NCBI GenBank assembly: GCA_018432645.1
Contig: JAHDSP010000252.1
Span: 1 to 14,952 of the forward strand
Direction: 5' to 3'
Origin: Bacteroidales bacterium
GTDB taxonomy: Bacteria; Bacteroidota; Bacteroidia; Bacteroidales; DTU049
DNA: 14,952 nucleotides
Shown: one piece after another, positions 1 to 6,224 of the stretch
Layout: each line of letters opens with the position of its first letter
Position numbering within the stretch: position 1 is the stretch's first letter
Position numbers and translations under genes: made by a program
Notes under the pieces: model-generated
Told to the model about the DNA's origin: nothing
Databases searched by the model: none
Seen by the model: the letters and a program-made list of their open reading frames with translations, nothing else

Positions 1-1
1 A

Positions 2-274
2 ACCGTAAAGATATTAGTGAGGCGTAAAACAAAAGGATTAGCAGTTTATAGTGTAAATATAGCAGAGAAAAAGATCACTAATTTCTTAATTTGGATGATG
101 AGATTCAGAGGAGTAGCCACAAAGTATTTACAGAACTACCTTATGTGGTTTGTAGTAATGAATAAGTACTTGAAAGATGAGGTAGAGTCAGATATTGGGC
201 GACTATTGAACTTGTCATCCCACGATAGATGGGCGTGGGAACGGTATTTTAGATTGATGAAGTTAAAATATTAA
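2..274 (+). CDS. Transposase, C-terminal part (IS1595/ISXO2-like), cut by window edge
   Basis: The reading frame is open from the first bases of the window and closes with TAA at 272-274, so this is the last ~90 residues of a larger protein; the GTG at 17 is an internal codon, not a start. The visible tail contains KGLAVYSVNIAEKKITNF and the stretch RFRGVATKYLQNYL, which I recognise as the end of the DDE domain of zinc-ribbon transposases of the IS1595/ISXO2 type. The frame is followed at 280-294 by a sequence matching, inverted, the start of the element at 14681. The catalytic residues lie outside the window. Transposase identity is likely; the exact IS family is a judgement from remembered family sequences. 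Confidence 0.72.
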   Translation, partial: TVKILVRRKTKGLAVYSVNIAEKKITNFLIWMMRFRGVATKYLQNYLMWFVVMNKYLKDEVESDIGRLLNLSSHDRWAWERYFRLMKLKY

Positions 275-279
275 AATAT

Positions 280-294
280 CATGTAAAGTTAAAC
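280..294 (+). repeat. Right terminal inverted repeat of the left insertion sequence
   Basis: The 15 bases CATGTAAAGTTAAAC, six bases after the transposase stop, are the reverse complement of GTTTAACTTTTCATG at 14681-14695 with one mismatch (14 of 15). This places the outer end of the left element at about 294. A target-site duplication cannot be tested because the other end of this element is outside the window. Confidence 0.6.
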
Positions 295-310
295 AAAAAT
301 ATTGTTTTTA

Positions 311-340
311 TACTATCACTTATTCCCTTCTCCTTCCCTT
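311..340 (-). repeat. Purine-rich degenerate tract directly after the T9SS protein stop codon
   Basis: Read on the minus strand, the stop codon TGA is followed at once by AAGGGAAGGAGAAGGGAATA and then AGTGATAG. The last part matches the GTGATAG heptamer unit found at 2451-2527, and both tracts begin right at the 3' end of a minus-strand gene. The insertion sequence lies about 16 bases beyond the tract. No hairpin terminator is visible here. Confidence 0.45.
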
Positions 341-2359
341 TCACCTATATAAGGTTACTACCCCTCTCTTTTCATATGTATTCCCATTTATCAAGGTTAT
401 TTTTAGTAAATATACATACAGTTGCTCTGGCTCTGGTTTATCATCAAAGGAATTGCCATCCCATCCCTCATTCAAATTATTTGTCTCGAAAACTATTCGC
501 CCATTGCGATCAAATATTGTAAATGAATAATCTTTTGATTTCAAAAATATTCCACTTGGCTTAAAAATTTGATTTTCTATTATTTCACTACTAGGTGTAA
601 AGCCCGTCGGCAAATAAATTCTGGGCGGTTGATACAAATCTATCCATAGTGAATGCAGGGTATCGTAATCATCAAAAGGGGCTGCTAAATATACTGGCCA
701 TTCCATTTGATAAGAAAAATGCCCACTGCTTTCTATATCATCATTTGTAGATAAATCATCTGTAAACATTCGTTGAGCATCGGGCAAAGATAAATCCCAA
801 GTAGGAATATTATCAATTTTTTTGTGTAATATCTGCTGATAATTTGCCACTGATGAAGGCATTTTACCTTCCCAAAATAATGTATTTGTAATATCAGAAT
901 TAACATTCCCGCCTAGATAAATAGTAGAAGCTGTATCACTTTGAAAAACTGAATTACCACAGCTGTCAATAGTAGCAATTTTATAAAAAATAGGATATGA
1001 AGGGAAATTAGTTAAAAGATCTCTATATAAATAATCTCCTGAAGTATTCTTTTGTATATCGACAATTTTTTTAAAACTGACCAGAGAATCAGTAGATCTA
1101 TATATCTCAAACCCCTGCATACTAGCATGTGATGGCGCCTTCCAAGTGATTTCAATGTGATTATTTATAAAATCTACTTTTCTAAATTTTACATATTCTG
1201 GTAAAGATGGTTTTTGAAAATTAAAACACAATTGATTTGAAGATTGAGTAATATTTTCATCAGTAATTGATTGAATCACTACGCACCAATTTCCTTGATT
1301 TTCATCTAAATATAAATTAAAAGTATCTTTAGTAGTACTATCTATTTGTATAAAAGGATTTGAATTTTTTGATAAAAAAATTCTATAATTATCTAAATAT
1401 AAAACTCCAGCTGGATGATTCCATGAAAGAGAAAATATATTATCGCAAATAGACAAGTTACCAGTAACATTTATAGTCTCAATAGCATTAGATAATGGGC
1501 TAGTATTACCGCAACTATCTAAAGCAGCGACTCTATATTGTTCTGCAACACTACTAGCAGTAGAATTAGAATTTTCAAAATATGTAGAACCATAAACTGT
1601 ATCTATGGGAGTCCAAAAACCAGATTCATATTTATAGATTATATAAGCTATCACATCAGCAGAATTAGAAGCCCGCCATCCCATAGCAGCATGTCCATTT
1701 GCTAATACTGTTACTGAATCTAACCAAGGAGATTGTGGTGGCATTACATTATGCAATAATCCTTCATCAATATTTGATATAGAAATACAGCTACTGATAT
1801 CTTGTTGCAAAATCTTATATGCAATAGTATCGGAGCAATGATAAATAGTATCTACATAATTAGTATTAGTCTCAAAATCAATTAATGTCCATGAGCCTAA
1901 TGGATATTTTCTATAAATTTCAAAATCTGACGAAGTTGCTAATCTAGGAGTATGAAGTTCATTCCATGATAATAAAGCTGTGCCATTAAGTGGATCTGTT
2001 AATACTAAATATATTGTAGATAAAGTATCTGAATTACTTGTATTAGTAATAGGTGAACCATATTTAGCTCGTAAATAATAATAAACTTTATGTAAATTAG
2101 CTTGGGCAGATAGATGAGTGTAGCTAGTAACTGAAATATCATTTATAGTAGTTATTAATGAATAAGGACCATTTATATTATTTGATGAAAAAATTTCATA
2201 TGCTACAAAATCTCCATTAGGATCATTACTAGCCAACCAGGTAATAGTAACGTCTCCATTATTTAGTACTTCTAAACAGCGTAGCTCTGGTACAATTACT
2301 TGTCCAAGTAAAAAATATTGTAAAAAAATTAAAATATAAAAAAAAATTCTTTGCTTCAT
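341..2359 (-). CDS. Secreted Fn3-like protein with T9SS type B (gliding-motility) sorting domain
   Basis: This is a 672-residue cell-surface or secreted protein of unknown specific role. Residues 1 to ~19 form a hydrophobic signal peptide after MKQR. Four or five beta-rich fibronectin-III-like repeats follow (roughly 24-110, 117-205, 207-295, ~300-385, 390-480); two end with the related strings AALDSCGNTSPLSN and ATIDSCGNSVFQSD. The last ~90 residues start near IYLPTGFTPSSE and run through a YSFTIFDRNGRIVFET segment, GWDGN, a YVYLLKI strand and a final GVVTLYR. This is the type B C-terminal domain that directs export through the Bacteroidetes type IX secretion system and is then cut off. The ATG at 2357-2359 gives the signal peptide in frame. 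The gene probably has its own weak promoter, since a repeat-rich spacer separates it from the M16 genes. Domain call is firm; the ligand is unknown. Confidence 0.9.
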   Translation of the reverse strand: MKQRIFFYILIFLQYFLLGQVIVPELRCLEVLNNGDVTITWLASNDPNGDFVAYEIFSSNNINGPYSLITTINDISVTSYTHLSAQANLHKVYYYLRAKYGSPITNTSNSDTLSTIYLVLTDPLNGTALLSWNELHTPRLATSSDFEIYRKYPLGSWTLIDFETNTNYVDTIYHCSDTIAYKILQQDISSCISISNIDEGLLHNVMPPQSPWLDSVTVLANGHAAMGWRASNSADVIAYIIYKYESGFWTPIDTVYGSTYFENSNSTASSVAEQYRVAALDSCGNTSPLSNAIETINVTGNLSICDNIFSLSWNHPAGVLYLDNYRIFLSKNSNPFIQIDSTTKDTFNLYLDENQGNWCVVIQSITDENITQSSNQLCFNFQKPSLPEYVKFRKVDFINNHIEITWKAPSHASMQGFEIYRSTDSLVSFKKIVDIQKNTSGDYLYRDLLTNFPSYPIFYKIATIDSCGNSVFQSDTASTIYLGGNVNSDITNTLFWEGKMPSSVANYQQILHKKIDNIPTWDLSLPDAQRMFTDDLSTNDDIESSGHFSYQMEWPVYLAAPFDDYDTLHSLWIDLYQPPRIYLPTGFTPSSEIIENQIFKPSGIFLKSKDYSFTIFDRNGRIVFETNNLNEGWDGNSFDDKPEPEQLYVYLLKITLINGNTYEKRGVVTLYR

Positions 2360-2398
2360 TTAGTTAAGTTTCTTACTCTCCCCTACTCTATTTTTTAA

Positions 2399-2429
2399 CA
2401 AAATCTGCCTAAATATCTATTTATTCAAT
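2399..2429 (-). promoter_or_regulatory. Weak candidate sigma-ABfr promoter for the T9SS protein gene
   Basis: On the minus strand, ATTG (2426-2429) is followed after 19 bases by AGATTTTG (2399-2406). The spacing is right for a Bacteroidetes -33/-7 promoter, but the -7 box has A instead of T at its first position (consensus TAnnTTTG). The start codon is about 40 bases downstream. Confidence 0.3.
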
Positions 2430-2450
2430 ATATTTCCCCGCTCATTCTAC

Positions 2451-2527
2451 TTATCACTTATCACCCATCATCTATCATTTATCACCTATCACCTATCACC
2501 CATCCACCTCGTCTCCCCGTCTCCCTA
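2451..2527 (-). repeat. Degenerate heptamer tandem repeats (GTGATAG / GGGAGAC type)
   Basis: The plus strand reads as 7-base steps: TTATCAC, TTATCAC, CCATCAT, CTATCAT, TTATCAC, CTATCAC, CTATCAC, CCATCCA, then a CTCCCCGT/CTCCC section. On the minus strand this is GTGATAG-type units preceded by GGGAGAC-type units. The tract starts exactly at the M16 stop codon: the end AGG TGA TAGG is itself in repeat register. It is strikingly G-rich on the transcribed strand for a genome this AT-rich. It fills the spacer between the M16 pair and the T9SS gene. Function unknown; a role in 3'-end formation is possible. Confidence 0.75.
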
Positions 2528-3796
2528 TCACCTTGTCTCTACCTTTCCAGCAGTTACCACAATCATTTTTTCCCAAGGCACATATTCAGCAAATTTTTCT
2601 CTAATTTCCTTTTCATTAGCATTTTTAATAACGTAAAAAAGATTTTTATAGTATGAATCCACAGATACACCTAAATTACTCATTTTTAATTGATTTTTTA
2701 TAATATTAAAAGCACCGTCAAAGGCAAATAGGCTTGTTCCCATCATGTAATTTCTCACTCTATTCAGTTCTTCATCACATATAGGTTCATTAATAAACTT
2801 TTCATATTCTGTTTTAATCTCATTAATAGCAAAATTAGTCTGGTCAGCTTTAACCTCTGCAGCTATGCTCCATACTGACTGATATTTAAAATGATTAGTT
2901 CGAGAAAATATGCCATATGTAAGGCCTTTTTCTTCTCTGATATTTTTATTTAGTCTACTACCGAAATACCCACCAAAAATTGTTTGTCCTATTAGAAAAT
3001 ATGGATAATCTTTCTCTCTCAATGATTTAATCTGGCAACCCATTTTAATAGCAGTTTGTAAAGACGATTTCTTATTAATATGTAAAGATTTCTTATCTGG
3101 TTCTTTACTAATTATAGCATAATCTTCAATGTTTAAATCAGGTAACAAATTAAAATGTTCTATAACTGATCTAATGGTTTGATTATCATAATTGCCAGCT
3201 AATCCCCATATAGATTGCGAAAAATCAAAATATTTTTTGGCAAAATTTAATAAATTTTTTCTTTGAGTTAAAAATATATCAGAATATTTAATATATCTAC
3301 CATATGGATGATTAGCACCAAAAAGCAATTTATAAAAATTTTTATTAGCAATAGATTCTACTTTTTTATTTTCAATCTTTAAAATACCCAAAGTTTCTTG
3401 CTTTTGCAGTAGTAATTCTTTTTTAGGATAAATAGCATCTGTTAAAAGCTCAAATAATAAATCAATAGCTTGCAAAAAGGAATCTTTTAAAGCAACTAAA
3501 GAAATATTCACTGAATCTGGGTTCACAGAAATATCTAATGATGCTCCATAATAATTTAATTCTTCAGCTATTTGTATTGAATTTTTTTTATTAGTACCTG
3601 CTTTTATCATTTCCCAAGCAAATTTGCCAACTACAGGATTTTTAGCATATTTATAACCACAAGGCACTATGATATTTAGAGATACTAAATCTGTACGCTG
3701 TGTAGAATATGTATAAAGCTTTGTCTTATTATTTAGTGAAAATTCTTCAACACAAGGAATTTCAGGCTCTTTAGGTATAATAACATTAGGTCTCAT
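2528..3796 (-). CDS. M16 peptidase family protein, non-catalytic subunit
   Basis: A 422-residue member of the M16 (insulinase/pitrilysin/mitochondrial processing peptidase) family. The place where the HxxEH zinc motif should sit (about residues 60-64, after VVGKF) reads AWEMI, so neither zinc histidine nor the catalytic glutamate is in position. The C-terminal half keeps the family's substrate-contact motif, RxxKGLTYGIFS (near residue 290). Subunits like this pair with a catalytic M16 partner to form the peptide-binding chamber. The partner is next door: this gene begins six bases after the end of the catalytic gene (3803-5041), in the same operon. There is no signal peptide, so the complex is probably cytoplasmic or exported by an unseen route. 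No Shine-Dalgarno precedes the ATG. The stop codon merges into a heptamer repeat tract. Substrate unknown. Confidence 0.88.
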   Translation of the reverse strand: MRPNVIIPKEPEIPCVEEFSLNNKTKLYTYSTQRTDLVSLNIIVPCGYKYAKNPVVGKFAWEMIKAGTNKKNSIQIAEELNYYGASLDISVNPDSVNISLVALKDSFLQAIDLLFELLTDAIYPKKELLLQKQETLGILKIENKKVESIANKNFYKLLFGANHPYGRYIKYSDIFLTQRKNLLNFAKKYFDFSQSIWGLAGNYDNQTIRSVIEHFNLLPDLNIEDYAIISKEPDKKSLHINKKSSLQTAIKMGCQIKSLREKDYPYFLIGQTIFGGYFGSRLNKNIREEKGLTYGIFSRTNHFKYQSVWSIAAEVKADQTNFAINEIKTEYEKFINEPICDEELNRVRNYMMGTSLFAFDGAFNIIKNQLKMSNLGVSVDSYYKNLFYVIKNANEKEIREKFAEYVPWEKMIVVTAGKVETR

Positions 3797-3802
3797 AATT
3801 AA

Positions 3803-5041
3803 TCATTTTTTTAAATAATTTAAAACAAAAGCTCTATCAGGGTTCAATATTTTATCTGCTAAACTCATTATATCTTCTTTAGTGATAGAGCGATAAACAT
3901 CATAATTTTCAAATAAAAGTTCTGCTTTTGACAATGCTTCATAAAAAGAAAGTTCAAAACCTACCTTTTGTAAATCATAAATATCCATTGATAAAGAGCT
4001 CAGATACATATTTTTTACCTTTTCGAGTTCTCTATCGGTGATAGGTTTTTTATTAAAATTAACTAATTCATCCCATAGAGCAGCCTCTGCTTTTTTAACC
4101 TCAACAGAAGGTTTCACAATGCCACTGATAATCATTAGTCCAGGATCTACGCTCCCCATTATACTCGCATCTACAGAAATAAATAATTTTTTTTCTTTCA
4201 CTAATGAAGTATATAAACGCGATGAATTATCATTTCCTAAAATATCAGACAAGATATCATAAGTAGAATATTCTGAAGATAATCTACCAGGCATAGCAAA
4301 TACGATAACAATAAGATTTAAAGGAACATCACGTTTTACAATTTTTTTTACTTGATGCTCGATAGGAGGATCTAAAGGATAATTACGTTCACTTATTAGA
4401 TTAGATGGAATGTTTTCGAAATATTTTTTTATTAAATCTTCAATATTTTGATTAAATTTCCCACTAATAGCTAAAATAGCATTATTAGGTTGATACCATT
4501 TATCATAGAAACTTTGTACATCTTCGATGGTTGCTTTTTCAATGTGTTCAGGTGATAATCCTATTGTAGGCCATCTATAAGGATGATTAGTATAACATAA
4601 ATCTGATAAAATATGAAATAAATCTCCATAAGGTTGATTGAGGTGCGTTTCTTTGAACTCTTCTATTACAACATTTTTTTGAATATTAAGACTTTTTTCA
4701 TTAATGTTTAAATGACGCATTCTATCACTTTCTAACCACAAAGCTAACTCTACATTATCAGCTGGTAATTCGATGAAATAATCTGTATAATCCTGTGTAG
4801 TAAAAGCATTATTAACTCCACCTGCACTTTCTACCTCATTATCAAAAGACGGAGCTTGCTCACTGCCAGCAAACATCAGGTGTTCAAATAAATGAGCAAA
4901 ACCAGTTTTGTCAGATTCCTCGTCTCTAGATCCTACAAAATAAAACATATTAACACATACTAAAGATGTGTCTTTAACTGGATAAAGTATATATCTAAGC
5001 CCATTAGATAAAAATCCTTTTTTAAAAGCTTGATTTAGCAT
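3803..5041 (-). CDS. M16 family zinc metallopeptidase, catalytic subunit
   Basis: A 412-residue zinc endopeptidase of the M16 family (the mitochondrial processing peptidase beta/insulinase superfamily). The inverted zinc motif HLFEH is at residues 50-54 (two His ligands, Glu53 as the base), inside the family signature GFAHLFEHLMF. The distal glutamate ligand is provided by the VVIEEFKE segment (Glu127 or Glu128), at the usual ~75-residue distance. The rest follows the two-domain fold, with SSRLYTSLVKEKKL as the second-half counterpart. Such enzymes cut short peptides or targeting sequences inside a clam-shell chamber shared with an inactive partner, here the gene that follows six bases later (2528-3796). 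The N-terminus starts directly with the first beta strand (KKGFLSNGLRYIL), and no signal peptide is visible. A TAATTTTG promoter box lies 22 bases upstream of the ATG. Family certain; substrate not deducible. Confidence 0.93.
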   Translation of the reverse strand: MLNQAFKKGFLSNGLRYILYPVKDTSLVCVNMFYFVGSRDEESDKTGFAHLFEHLMFAGSEQAPSFDNEVESAGGVNNAFTTQDYTDYFIELPADNVELALWLESDRMRHLNINEKSLNIQKNVVIEEFKETHLNQPYGDLFHILSDLCYTNHPYRWPTIGLSPEHIEKATIEDVQSFYDKWYQPNNAILAISGKFNQNIEDLIKKYFENIPSNLISERNYPLDPPIEHQVKKIVKRDVPLNLIVIVFAMPGRLSSEYSTYDILSDILGNDNSSRLYTSLVKEKKLFISVDASIMGSVDPGLMIISGIVKPSVEVKKAEAALWDELVNFNKKPITDRELEKVKNMYLSSLSMDIYDLQKVGFELSFYEALSKAELLFENYDVYRSITKEDIMSLADKILNPDRAFVLNYLKK

Positions 5042-5063
5042 AATCTAAAAATAAAATAATATA

Positions 5064-5071
5064 CAAAATTA
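5064..5071 (-). promoter_or_regulatory. -7 promoter element for the M16 operon
   Basis: Minus strand TAATTTTG matches the Bacteroidetes primary-sigma -7 consensus TAnnTTTG. It is 22 bases before the M16 ATG and downstream of the tRNA terminator, so the operon can start independently of the tRNAs. A TTTG at 5096-5099 (minus) is a possible -33 element, but the 24-base spacing is long. Confidence 0.5.
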
Positions 5072-5096
5072 ACAAAAAAGATATAAAAATATAAAC

Positions 5097-5125
5097 AAAA
5101 AGGAGATAAAAAATATCTCCTTTTT
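5097..5125 (-). terminator. Intrinsic terminator after tRNA-Met/tRNA-Pro
   Basis: A perfect 12-bp stem (5097-5108 with 5114-5125, containing GGAGATA/TATCTCC) with a 5-base loop. On the minus strand it starts two bases after the tRNA-Pro 3' end and finishes in a run of five T, then GTTTAT. It separates the tRNA transcript from the M16 operon downstream. Confidence 0.8.
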
Positions 5126-5127
5126 GA

Positions 5128-5201
5128 TCGGAGCGGTCCGACTTGAACGGACGACCCCTTGCACCCCATGCAAGTGCGCTAGCCAACTGCGCTACGCCCC
5201 G
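5128..5201 (-). tRNA. tRNA-Pro (anticodon GGG)
   Basis: A 74-base cloverleaf on the minus strand. The acceptor stem CGGGGCG pairs with CGCTCCG (one G-U pair), with C1:G72 as expected for bacterial proline tRNA and discriminator A. The anticodon stem CTTGC/GCAAG encloses the loop ATGGGGT, giving anticodon GGG. The T arm is GTCCG TTCAAGT CGGAC. CCA is not encoded. It lies 21 bases after tRNA-Met and shares its transcript. Confidence 0.95.
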
Positions 5202-5222
5202 TAAAGTAATTTTTTGTGTTAG

Positions 5223-5296
5223 TAGCGGGAACGAGAGTTGAACTCGTGACCTACGGGTTATGAATCCGTCGCTCTAACCACCTGAGCTATCCCGCC
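5223..5296 (-). tRNA. tRNA-Met (anticodon CAT), probably elongator
   Basis: A 74-base cloverleaf on the minus strand. The acceptor stem GGCGGGA pairs with TCCCGCT, discriminator A; the anticodon loop is TTCATAA, so the anticodon is CAT. The T arm is ACGAG TTCAACT CTCGT. The first pair G1-U72 is not the C1xA72 mismatch of initiator tRNA, so this is elongator Met. A tRNA-Ile with lysidine-modified CAT cannot be fully excluded. The closing pair of the anticodon stem is A-C. CCA is not encoded. Confidence 0.93.
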
Positions 5297-5309
5297 AGAA
5301 TAATTTTTG

Positions 5310-5317
5310 CAAAAATA
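5310..5317 (-). promoter_or_regulatory. -7 promoter element for the tRNA-Met/tRNA-Pro unit
   Basis: Minus strand TATTTTTG fits TAnnTTTG exactly. It lies 13 bases before the 5' end of tRNA-Met, a usual distance for a tRNA transcription start. No convincing -33 element is seen. Confidence 0.55.
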
Positions 5318-5474
5318 ATAATTTTTTTATAATAAAAAATCATATTATTATTCTTAATATTTTTTGAATTTACATTAATTATTAACTTTATTAGATTCAT
5401 TCTAAATTTTATAATAATAAATTGTGTGATATTTTTATTAATCCAAAAAATATTTTTAGAAATTTGAAAAAAAT

Positions 5475-5507
5475 TTTGTTCATATTAAAAAAAATGATAT
5501 ATATTTG
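5475..5507 (+). promoter_or_regulatory. Sigma-ABfr-type promoter for the first small lipoprotein
   Basis: TTTG at 5475-5478 and TATATTTG at 5500-5507 are separated by 21 bases, close to the Bacteroidetes -33/-7 arrangement. The start codon is 27 bases after the -7 box. The rest of 5297-5474 is very AT-rich, and I see nothing else definite in it beyond the tRNA promoter. Confidence 0.6.
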
Positions 5508-5534
5508 CAATGTCAACCAAAAAATAAATTAAAT

Positions 5535-5798
5535 ATGAAAAAATTAAGAATTTTAACATTAGCAGTATTAATTGCTTTATCCTTAGCAGGATGTAAAGAT
5601 GATGAAGCAAATTGTGATGCTGAAATGGAAGATATCATCGCTCAGTATGGAGAACCAGATGCTAAACAAGATATGAGCAGTAGTGATGTACATATTATGC
5701 AATATATTTATCATAATGAAGGTACATTTACTTTTACATGGGGTGAAGGCTATAAAGAATGCTATATGGTAACACAAACTTTTACAAATCCTTTTTAA
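5535..5798 (+). CDS. Small lipoprotein A of a tandem paralogous pair, function unknown
   Basis: An 87-residue predicted lipoprotein. MKKLR plus a hydrophobic stretch ends in the lipobox LAGC, so Cys20 would be lipidated and the mature protein is only ~68 residues. The mature part has the shape CKDDEANC - AQYGEP - FTFTWGEGYKEC. The neighbour at 5890-6177 shares the pattern (NCD/DCD, QYGEP, FTWGxGYKEC, both inner cysteines), so the two are paralogues. A further TTG codon in frame at 5505 is rejected as the start: it lies inside the promoter -7 box and would put ten residues before the signal peptide. No Shine-Dalgarno. The small size and the [L/I]xxYGEP motif loosely recall BamE/SmpA-like outer-membrane lipoproteins, but that is only an impression. 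I do not recognise a named family. Confidence 0.82.
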   Translation: MKKLRILTLAVLIALSLAGCKDDEANCDAEMEDIIAQYGEPDAKQDMSSSDVHIMQYIYHNEGTFTFTWGEGYKECYMVTQTFTNPF

Positions 5799-5823
5799 AA
5801 TAAGCTATAAGAATAATTATACA

Positions 5824-5849
5824 GAGGGGGGTTAAAAGACCCCTCCTTT
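5824..5849 (+). terminator. Hairpin between the two small lipoprotein genes
   Basis: GAGGGG (5824-5829) pairs with CCCCTC (5840-5845) around a 10-base loop, followed by CTTTTATTT. It is a G/C-rich stem in an otherwise A/T spacer. It sits 26 bases after the stop of lipoprotein A and before the second gene's own promoter box, so it probably ends or attenuates the first transcript. Confidence 0.7.
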
Positions 5850-5870
5850 TATTTAAAAAAAATTTTTTTT

Positions 5871-5878
5871 TAAATTTG
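5871..5878 (+). promoter_or_regulatory. -7 promoter element for lipoprotein B
   Basis: TAAATTTG fits TAnnTTTG exactly and lies 11 bases before the ATG at 5890, implying a very short mRNA leader. It is preceded by an unusual run of eight A then nine T. No clear -33 element. Confidence 0.5.
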
Positions 5879-5889
5879 AAAAAAAAATT

Positions 5890-6177
5890 ATGAAGAAAAT
5901 TTTAATTTTATTATTTATTTTAGTATTTTCGATTTCATTTTTTGGTTGTAACAAGGATGAATCATATGCTGATTGCGACAAAGAAATACAAGAGGTGTTA
6001 GCTCAATATGGAGAACCAACTTTCGAACAGCACGCCACTAGTGAAAATACATCAACTTCACAATATGTGTTTGGTGAATTATTCTCTGATACATTAATTT
6101 CATATACTTTTACTTGGGGTAAAGGATACAAAGAATGTCAAGTTGATGTAGAGACTTTATATACTAATTTAAATTAA
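5890..6177 (+). CDS. Small lipoprotein B of a tandem paralogous pair, function unknown
   Basis: A 95-residue predicted lipoprotein: MKK, a hydrophobic segment, then the lipobox FFGC with Cys20 as the lipidated residue. The mature part (CNKDESYADC, LAQYGEP, YTFTWGKGYKEC) follows the same plan as the 87-residue protein encoded 91 bases upstream. Both keep two further cysteines (Cys29 here and the one in KEC), which could form a disulfide outside the cytoplasm. The main differences are a longer, Ser/Thr-rich middle and a different tail. It has its own TAAATTTG box, so the pair need not be co-transcribed. Tandem duplication with divergence is the simplest origin. No known family is recognised. 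Confidence 0.82.
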   Translation: MKKILILLFILVFSISFFGCNKDESYADCDKEIQEVLAQYGEPTFEQHATSENTSTSQYVFGELFSDTLISYTFTWGKGYKECQVDVETLYTNLN

Positions 6178-6198
6178 ATTTATTAATTTAACATTTAT

Positions 6199-6221
6199 GA
6201 TTATTTTTGCTAAAAATAATC
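6199..6221. promoter_or_regulatory. Perfect inverted repeat overlapping the menA promoter box
   Basis: GATTATTTTT (6199-6208) and AAAAATAATC (6212-6221) are perfect inverted arms around GCT. The left arm contains the -7 box TATTTTTG (6202-6209), and the right arm stops three bases before the menA ATG (6225). It could be an operator, a weak terminator for the lipoprotein gene, or a leader hairpin masking the start. Confidence 0.45.
6202..6209 (+). promoter_or_regulatory. menA: -7 promoter element for menA
   Basis: TATTTTTG fits TAnnTTTG and ends 15 bases before the chosen ATG. It overlaps the upstream in-frame TTG (6207), which argues against that codon as the start. Confidence 0.5.
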
Positions 6222-6224
6222 ATA

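Noticed and set aside
2451..2527. CRISPR array
   Set aside because: The repeats are contiguous 7-base units without spacers, and there are no cas genes in the window.
5505..5534. TTG start that would extend lipoprotein A by ten residues
   Set aside because: The TTG lies inside the TATATTTG promoter box and would place MQCQPKNKLN before a textbook lipoprotein signal peptide. ATG 5535 is better.
5583..5777. Minus-strand 64-codon frame opposite lipoprotein A
   Set aside because: It is antisense to a gene with signal peptide, lipobox and a conserved paralogue. Its own Cys/Ile/Phe-rich product looks like a shadow of the real frame.
6207..6224. TTG start that would extend MenA by six residues
   Set aside because: It overlaps the -7 box and inverted repeat, and MenA proteins typically begin at the position of ATG 6225.
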